Shown in pieces: positions 14,300 through 14,326 of a stretch of DNA of 14,326 bases. The notes beneath the pieces were generated by a model that made no database searches, was not told the DNA's origin, and saw only the letters and a list, made by a program, of their open reading frames with translations. Origin of the DNA: Chitinispirillales bacterium (lineage in GTDB: Bacteria > Fibrobacterota > Chitinivibrionia > Chitinivibrionales > Chitinivibrionaceae); NCBI GenBank assembly GCA_031254455.1, contig JAIRUI010000022.1, forward strand, positions 1 to 14,326. The letters are read 5' to 3'. The translations under genes were made by a program, and so were the position numbers. How positions within the stretch are numbered: position 1 is the stretch's first letter; the number at the start of each line of letters is the position of its first letter.

Positions 14300-14326
14300 A
14301 TGAGGAAGATACTATTTTTAGTATCA
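14300..14326 (+). CDS. Start of a probably exported protein (runs off the window)
   Basis: The first nine codons give MRKILFLVS, with a basic start followed by hydrophobic residues as in a signal peptide. AAAGGGG at 14288-14294 lies five bases before the ATG. It is divergent from the TolC-family gene and may share regulation through the palindrome at 14251-14271. Too little is visible to name a family. Confidence 0.55.

Overview
The window is AT-rich bacterial chromosome from a Gram-negative (diderm) organism. The evidence is a lipoprotein with a lipobox, two predicted outer-membrane beta-barrel proteins, a TolC-type channel and several cleavable signal peptides. A PorV/UPF0164-like barrel beside a very large multidomain surface protein with a FlgD-like C-terminal domain points towards the Fibrobacterota/Bacteroidota (FCB) side of the tree. 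A gut-type, low-GC Fibrobacterota relative is my best guess, but it is an inference and not proven here.

Layout from left to right. (1) Bases 1-143, minus strand: the start of an insertion sequence, with the first 19 codons of a zinc-ribbon transposase running off the window and an IS1-like terminal sequence ending near 143. (2) 172-1095, minus: a lipoprotein with a helical N-terminal half and a lipocalin-like C-terminal half. (3) 1285-8869, plus: three tightly spaced genes, probably one operon, encoding an unrecognised outer-membrane barrel (466 aa), a 1535-residue exported protein built of Ig/FN3-like and carboxypeptidase-regulatory-like modules with a FlgD-like C-terminal domain, and a 512-residue fusion of a CsgG/LpoB-like periplasmic domain to a PorV-like barrel. 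(4) 8952-12834, plus: a cell-wall and repair cluster of an AmpD-like amidase, a small helical protein, a membrane-anchored M23 endopeptidase, a small exported protein and RecJ. The last three overlap each other. (5) 12831-14132, minus: a TolC-family outer-membrane efflux protein that meets recJ tail to tail with a 4-base overlap. (6) From 14300, plus: the first nine codons of another probably exported protein, preceded by a strong 9-bp-arm palindrome that could be an operator.

How the genes may work together: most of the window builds or remodels the envelope. The 1285-8869 trio looks like a surface-display module, with a large cargo protein carrying a secretion-type C-terminal domain next to a PorV-like barrel. 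In known type IX secretion, PorV-family proteins deliver C-terminal-domain cargo, so cargo plus shuttle is the most interesting hypothesis here. No core type IX translocon gene is visible in the window. The amidase and M23 peptidase belong to peptidoglycan turnover. RecJ is a standard housekeeping nuclease carried at the end of that cluster. No gene-free stretch exceeds 300 bases, and I saw no tRNA, rRNA or CRISPR array.
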